Of a stretch of 8,089 nucleotides of DNA, positions 4,633 through 8,089 are shown one piece after another; position 1 is the stretch's first letter, and every line of letters begins with the position of its first letter. The stretch is from Sulfurimonas sp. (GTDB taxonomy: Bacteria > Campylobacterota > Campylobacteria > Campylobacterales > Sulfurimonadaceae). The stretch lies in NCBI GenBank assembly GCA_027063295.1, contig JAMORZ010000126.1, positions 1-8,089 of the forward strand, given 5' to 3'. A program made the position numbers and the translations under genes. The notes under the pieces are model-generated. The model ran no database searches and was not told where the DNA came from. It saw nothing but the letters and a program-made list of their open reading frames with translations.

Positions 4633-6396
4633 TGCCTCTTGTGGAAGCTGTACCTTTCCGATGGACTTCATACGTTTTTTACCCGCTTTTTGTTTCTCTA
4701 GGAGTTTACGTTTACGGGTGATATCACCACCATAACATTTTGCTGTAACATTTTTCCCCATAGATTTTACCGTCTCACGAGCGATAACCTGATTGCCAAG
4801 AGAAGCTTGAACAGCTACTTCAAAAAGTTGACGAGGGATCAGCTCTTTCATATTTTTCACAAGCACACGACCACGTGAAACTGCTGAAGAGCGAGGTACG
4901 ATGATACTGAGTGCATCAACCACTTCACCTGCTACTTTTACATCAAGTTTGACTAGATCACCCGCTTTAAAATTACTCGGCTCATAGTCAAAAGAAGCAT
5001 ACCCTTTAGAGATAGACTTGAGTGTGTCGTAAAAATCAACAACAATCTCATTCATAGGAATAGAATACTCAAGCATAACTCTGTCTTCATTGAGATATGT
5101 CATCTTATCTTGAACACCACGTTTGTTGATAAGCAGAGTCATAATATTTCCAAGAAATTCACTAGGAGTGATAACAGTTGCTTTTACATAAGGCTCCTCA
5201 ATGCGCTCTATCTTTTGTACCTCTGGAAGCTCACTAGGGTTTTGTACCTCTACCATCTCCCCATTTGTTAAAAATACATGGTAAATCACCGATGGAGCAG
5301 TGGCGATAAGATCAAGTCCAAATTCACGCTCGAGTCTCTCTTTGACCACTTCCATATGGAGCATCCCAAGAAAACCAACACGAAAACCAAACCCAAGAGC
5401 TACAGATGTCTCAGGCTCATAAGAGAGTGAGGAGTCGTTGAGCTTGAGCTTGTCAAGTGCATCACGAAGATCTTCAAACTTGTCGGTGTCTATTGGGTAG
5501 AGTCCTGCAAAAACAAACGGTTTTGCTGGTTCATAATCTCCTACAGGCTCTGTAGTTGGGTTTTTTGCATCTGTGATGGTATCACCAACACTAACAACAC
5601 TAACCTCTTTAAGCCCAAGAACTACTATACCGATCTCACCCGCTTTGATAGCTTGTGTTTTGATCTTTTTGAGGGGGTGTGGGTACATCAAGTCAAGTAC
5701 AGTATGCTCTTCGTTGTTACTCATCAGTTTTACCCTCTGCCCTTTGGCAATCTTTCCATCAAAAACACGAACAAGTGCAAGTGCTCCAAGGTAAGAGTCA
5801 AACCAGCTATCGTAGATGATAGCTTTAGTAGTTGCTTCAGGGTCACCCTGTGGAGCTGGAACGCGATCTACTATCGCATCTACAAGCTCACGGATCCCAA
5901 TACCAGTTTTTGCACTTACCAAACAAGCATCAGTTGCATCGATACCAATAGATGTCTCAATCTCCTCAGCAACTTTGTCAGGATCAGCCGCAGGAAGGTC
6001 GATTTTGTTGATAACAGGGATAAGTTCTAAGTCGTTATCAAGTGCTAAGTAAACATTTGCAATCGTTTGTGCCTCTACACCCTGTGCCGCATCTACAATG
6101 AGGAGTGCTCCATCAGAAGATGCAAGAGATTTGCTTACCTCATAAGAGAAGTCAACATGACCCGGAGTGTCGATAAGGTTGAGGATATAGTGTTCGCCAT
6201 CTTTGACATAGTCAAGTCTTACAGATTGGGCTTTGATGGTGATACCACGCTCTTGTTCGATATCCATCGTGTCCATCATCTGGCTGCTCATCTCGCGTTC
6301 ACTCACACTTCCACACTCTTGGATAATGCGGTCAGCAAGGGTACTTTTACCATGGTCGATATGTGCAATAATAGAGAAGTTTCTAATGTTTTTCAA
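4606..6396 (-). CDS. lepA: Elongation factor 4 (LepA), translational GTPase
   Basis: The 596-residue protein matches LepA throughout; E. coli LepA is 599. The G domain shows G1 AHIDHGKST (11-19), G2 within RGITI (T53), G3 DTPGH (76-80) with catalytic H80, G4 NKID (130-133) and G5 SAK (161-163). Domain II spans about 185-285, and EF-G-like domains III and V follow (GFLGMLHMEV at 341-350). The LepA-specific C-terminal domain includes AKCYGGDITRKRKLLEKQKAGKKRMK (552-577). Family knowledge: LepA binds ribosomes, can promote back-translocation in vitro and influences initiation and 30S assembly. The start is TTG at 6396, with AGGA (6404-6407) 7 nt upstream. It gives the standard MKNIRNFSIIAHIDHGKST N terminus. 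The gene probably leads a lepA-comF transcript. Its last 24 coding bases are duplicated downstream. Confidence 0.98.
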   Translation of the reverse strand: MKNIRNFSIIAHIDHGKSTLADRIIQECGSVSEREMSSQMMDTMDIEQERGITIKAQSVRLDYVKDGEHYILNLIDTPGHVDFSYEVSKSLASSDGALLIVDAAQGVEAQTIANVYLALDNDLELIPVINKIDLPAADPDKVAEEIETSIGIDATDACLVSAKTGIGIRELVDAIVDRVPAPQGDPEATTKAIIYDSWFDSYLGALALVRVFDGKIAKGQRVKLMSNNEEHTVLDLMYPHPLKKIKTQAIKAGEIGIVVLGLKEVSVVSVGDTITDAKNPTTEPVGDYEPAKPFVFAGLYPIDTDKFEDLRDALDKLKLNDSSLSYEPETSVALGFGFRVGFLGMLHMEVVKERLEREFGLDLIATAPSVIYHVFLTNGEMVEVQNPSELPEVQKIERIEEPYVKATVITPSEFLGNIMTLLINKRGVQDKMTYLNEDRVMLEYSIPMNEIVVDFYDTLKSISKGYASFDYEPSNFKAGDLVKLDVKVAGEVVDALSIIVPRSSAVSRGRVLVKNMKELIPRQLFEVAVQASLGNQVIARETVKSMGKNVTAKCYGGDITRKRKLLEKQKAGKKRMKSIGKVQLPQEAFMSVLKMD

Positions 6397-6418
6397 ATAG
6401 GTTTCCTAGTGTATAGAA

Positions 6419-6434
6419 ATAATTGCGCAATTAT
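6419..6434. promoter_or_regulatory. Perfect 16-bp palindrome in the lepA promoter region
   Basis: ATAATTGCGCAATTAT is fully self-complementary. It sits at the predicted lepA transcription start and overlaps the lepA -10 box. Its centre is 65 bp before the small His/Cys-rich gene on the other strand. It could be an operator for a dimeric regulator or an RNA hairpin in the lepA leader. No regulator is identifiable from the sequence. Confidence 0.5.
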
Positions 6435-6435
6435 A
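6430..6435 (-). promoter_or_regulatory. -10 box of the lepA promoter
   Basis: The minus strand reads TTTTTGTATAAT, with a perfect TATAAT after a T-rich run, as is typical for the housekeeping promoters of Campylobacterota. The start would fall near 6423, giving a leader of about 27 nt to the TTG. No clear -35 is seen. Confidence 0.55.
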
Positions 6436-6479
6436 CAAAAACTGTGCTGATAGTGTCGTTAAATTTAGAAAAATAAAGC

Positions 6480-6485
6480 TATAAT
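6480..6485 (+). promoter_or_regulatory. -10 box almost touching the start codon of the His/Cys-rich gene
   Basis: A perfect TATAAT ends 6 bp before the ATG at 6492. Transcription would begin at or next to the ATG. No Shine-Dalgarno lies between them, so the mRNA is predicted to be leaderless. The upstream region is A/T-rich and lacks a convincing -35. Confidence 0.55.
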
Positions 6486-6491
6486 TGGACT

Positions 6492-6779
6492 ATGTTAAAA
6501 GGTATTGTTGCAAAGTATATCAGTATCATTGTTATTTTGAGTGCATTTATGGGGTCTTTTCATCATCATAATGATTTGAAACAACATAACGATTGTCAGA
6601 TATGTACAATGCAGTACAATACCCAAGATATAGATATCCCACAGAAAGTGGTTTATGTTTCCTCTTTGCTCTATTTGAATGAAGGGATAAAGACAAAGTT
6701 TTATTCTGTAGTTTTGGCACAATATATTGCTCTTGATAATGCTAGAGCACCTCCCTCTTTTTTTCTAAATCTTACATAA
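6492..6779 (+). CDS. Small His/Cys-rich exported or membrane-anchored protein, unknown function (possible metal binding)
   Basis: The 95-residue product starts with a short basic end and a hydrophobic helix (about residues 5-22) that could be a signal peptide or anchor. A dense cluster of potential metal ligands follows: H24-H25-H26, H32, C35 and C38 in SFHHHNDLKQHNDCQICTMQ. The protein ends with ARAPPSF (84-90). His/Cys clusters after a signal and a terminal R-A-P-P or R-G-P-P motif resemble DUF2946-like small proteins often found beside metal-transport genes. This is a family-level resemblance from memory, not a search result. It is followed at 33 bp by the outer-membrane protein gene, on the same strand. 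I infer a periplasmic metal-sensing or metal-handling role. The ATG lacks a ribosome binding site and lies directly behind a TATAAT. The frame is intact. Confidence 0.7.
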   Translation: MLKGIVAKYISIIVILSAFMGSFHHHNDLKQHNDCQICTMQYNTQDIDIPQKVVYVSSLLYLNEGIKTKFYSVVLAQYIALDNARAPPSFFLNLT

Positions 6780-6812
6780 AATCAACTAATACTATTTACA
6801 ATTGGAGAGAAT

Positions 6813-8024
6813 ATGAAAAAGAGAATACTACTCTCTGCTTTGTTGAGCTCTGCTCTTTTTGGTGATGCAGAATTGGATGCTATAAAAAAAGAGTTGGCAC
6901 AACAAAAAGCAGTAACACAACAACTACAAACAAAAGTAGAGGCTTTAGAACAAACAAGTACAAATAATTCGGCAAGTTTTTCACAAAATGCATATTTGCC
7001 TGATATAGCATTTATCTTAAATATGTCTGCACTGGCACGTAATGTTAATAATGATGAATATGTAGCTGCATCAATGCCTGGATTTATTGGTACAGGGGGT
7101 ATGCTGCTCCCTTTTAACAAAAACAGAGGTTTTAATATGAACTATGCAGAGTTGGCATTGCACTCTGTTGTAGATCCATATTTTGAAGCTTTTGTCAATT
7201 TGCATATTCAGGTAGATGATGTGCATATTGGGGAGGGGTATATTCAGACAACTTCTCTTCCATATTCGTTGAGAGTTAAAGCAGGAAAGTTCAAAAGTAG
7301 TTTTGGGCGTTTAAATAAAAAACATCAACACAACTGGTATTTTGATGCACAGCCGCTTATCTATAAAGGGTTGTTTGGACCTGCTGGTATTGCAGATATT
7401 GGGGTACAAATGCAGTGGGTTGCACCAACAGACACTTACCTTATGTTTGGTGTAGAAGCGATGCAGGGAACAAACAAACGCAGTTTTGGAGATAGTTCAA
7501 AAAACAATCTTTACATAGGGTATATCAAATCAAGTATAGATATTGGAAGTGAAACATCTGTGTTAGGTGGAGTTAGCATTGCTCATGGTAAAAACATAAC
7601 AGAGAATATGACAGATGTTTATGGAGTTGATTTTACACTTCGTAGAGAGCTTGGAAGCTATTCTGCGTTTATCTGGCAGAGTGAGTACTTGGAGCGACAT
7701 AAAAAGCTCTCAGATACAACAGATAAACAAGCTGGATTTTACTCTGAACTTGTGTACCAATACAATAACAACTACTCTTTTGGTGCTCGTTATGAGCTAA
7801 TAACGAAAAACGAGACAGATTTATCACTTTATAATGGCATAGATACAAATAATTTAGACCGATATACAGTGAAACTTGATTATAAGCCGTTTCCTATGTC
7901 ACGTTTAAGATTCTCTTACACTTATGATAAGAGTAAAGTGGTAGCTGGTGAGAGAAAAAACTATAATGAGGTTATGTTGAGCCTCAATATCGCAGCTGGT
8001 GCACATGGTGCACATGAATATTAG
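6813..8024 (+). CDS. Outer-membrane beta-barrel protein with N-terminal coiled coil, probable metal-linked porin or uptake protein
   Basis: This 403-residue protein has a signal peptide (KKRILLSALLSSALFG, likely cut near residue 17). A heptad-like coiled coil follows (about 19-48, with leucines spaced in ELDAIKKELAQQKAVTQQLQ and beyond). The rest alternates short polar and aromatic strands as in a beta barrel: NMNYAELALHS (108-118), SLRVKAGKFKSSFGRLN (152-168), YLMFGVEAMQGTN (209-221), ARYELI (325-330) and RLRFSYTY (364-371). Conserved-looking blocks include KHQHNWYFDAQPLIY (170-184). It ends in GAHGAHEY, with an aromatic last residue as expected for BAM-dependent barrels. The pattern recalls barrel proteins associated with zinc-transport genes in epsilonproteobacteria, but I cannot verify the family. 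GGAG lies 5 nt before the ATG. The stop codon overlaps the next gene's ribosome binding site, so these genes form an operon. Confidence 0.8.
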   Translation: MKKRILLSALLSSALFGDAELDAIKKELAQQKAVTQQLQTKVEALEQTSTNNSASFSQNAYLPDIAFILNMSALARNVNNDEYVAASMPGFIGTGGMLLPFNKNRGFNMNYAELALHSVVDPYFEAFVNLHIQVDDVHIGEGYIQTTSLPYSLRVKAGKFKSSFGRLNKKHQHNWYFDAQPLIYKGLFGPAGIADIGVQMQWVAPTDTYLMFGVEAMQGTNKRSFGDSSKNNLYIGYIKSSIDIGSETSVLGGVSIAHGKNITENMTDVYGVDFTLRRELGSYSAFIWQSEYLERHKKLSDTTDKQAGFYSELVYQYNNNYSFGARYELITKNETDLSLYNGIDTNNLDRYTVKLDYKPFPMSRLRFSYTYDKSKVVAGERKNYNEVMLSLNIAAGAHGAHEY

Positions 8025-8033
8025 GAGTTTATT

Positions 8034-8089
8034 ATGAAAAAGATATTTATTTTATTGGTATTACTCTCTAGCCTTGCATTTGCATCGGT
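8034..8089 (+). CDS. Exported protein, 5' end only (cut by window end)
   Basis: Only 18 complete codons are present: MKKIFILLVLLSSLAFAS. They form a classic Sec signal peptide with a likely cleavage after A-F-A. AGGAG (8023-8027) stands 6 nt before the ATG and overlaps the stop of the outer-membrane protein gene, so the two are almost certainly cotranscribed. The mature protein is outside the window. By context a periplasmic substrate-binding protein of a metal ABC transporter would fit, but nothing visible proves it. Confidence 0.75.
   Translation, partial: MKKIFILLVLLSSLAFAS

Noticed and set aside
5653..6450. Plus-strand open frames opposite lepA
   Set aside because: They are antisense to invariant LepA motifs and have no ribosome binding sites or recognisable domains.
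6813..7120. Reverse-strand open frame antisense to the outer-membrane protein gene
   Set aside because: It lacks a ribosome binding site, has low-complexity Ser/Cys/Ala content and mirrors a well-supported coding frame.
1..8089. CRISPR arrays, defence genes, toxin-antitoxin pairs or phage genes
   Set aside because: No array of spaced repeats is present and every substantial frame is a housekeeping, flagellar, competence-related or envelope gene.

Overview
The window is AT-rich, densely packed bacterial chromosome. It most likely comes from a free-living member of the Campylobacterota (epsilonproteobacteria, Sulfurimonas/Sulfurovum-like). The reasons are protein character, the fliW / bamD / lon grouping that I recall from Campylobacter jejuni (from memory, not checked here), promoters with clear TATAAT boxes but weak -35 regions, and a flagellar FliW beside housekeeping genes. 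I cannot name the genus from sequence alone.

Layout. Positions 1-101 hold no gene, only a promoter for the tRNA-Phe(GAA) gene (102-177). fliW (185-568, minus) lies tail-to-tail with that tRNA, 7 bp apart. A 120-bp divergent promoter region separates fliW from the bamD-lon operon (689-3889, plus), whose two genes abut with no spacer. lon converges on comF, and their stop codons overlap. comF (3886-4467) and lepA (4606-6396) form a minus-strand pair, both best started at TTG. A 95-bp divergent region with a perfect 16-bp palindrome leads to a second plus-strand group. This holds a small His/Cys-rich secreted or membrane-anchored protein (6492-6779), a 403-residue outer-membrane beta-barrel protein with an N-terminal coiled coil (6813-8024), and the first 18 codons of another exported protein (8034 to the window end).

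How the genes fit together. bamD and lon serve envelope assembly and protein quality control. FliW tunes flagellin synthesis through CsrA. LepA is a translational GTPase. ComF is a phosphoribosyltransferase-fold protein linked to DNA uptake in related bacteria. The right-hand group looks like a metal-responsive outer-membrane uptake module; this is inferred from the HHH...H..C..C cluster and ARAPP tail of the small protein, the His-containing end of the barrel protein and the adjacent exported protein.

Most unusual points. (1) A 29-bp perfect direct repeat carries the last eight codons and stop of lepA and appears again 124 bp downstream. It brackets a 95-bp segment that contains a hairpin and a small open frame, which looks like an integration scar or relic. 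(2) The His/Cys-rich gene has a -10 box only 6 bp before its ATG and no Shine-Dalgarno, suggesting a leaderless mRNA. (3) A sigma-54-like GG-N10-GC element sits upstream of fliW. I see no clear new defence or mobile system.
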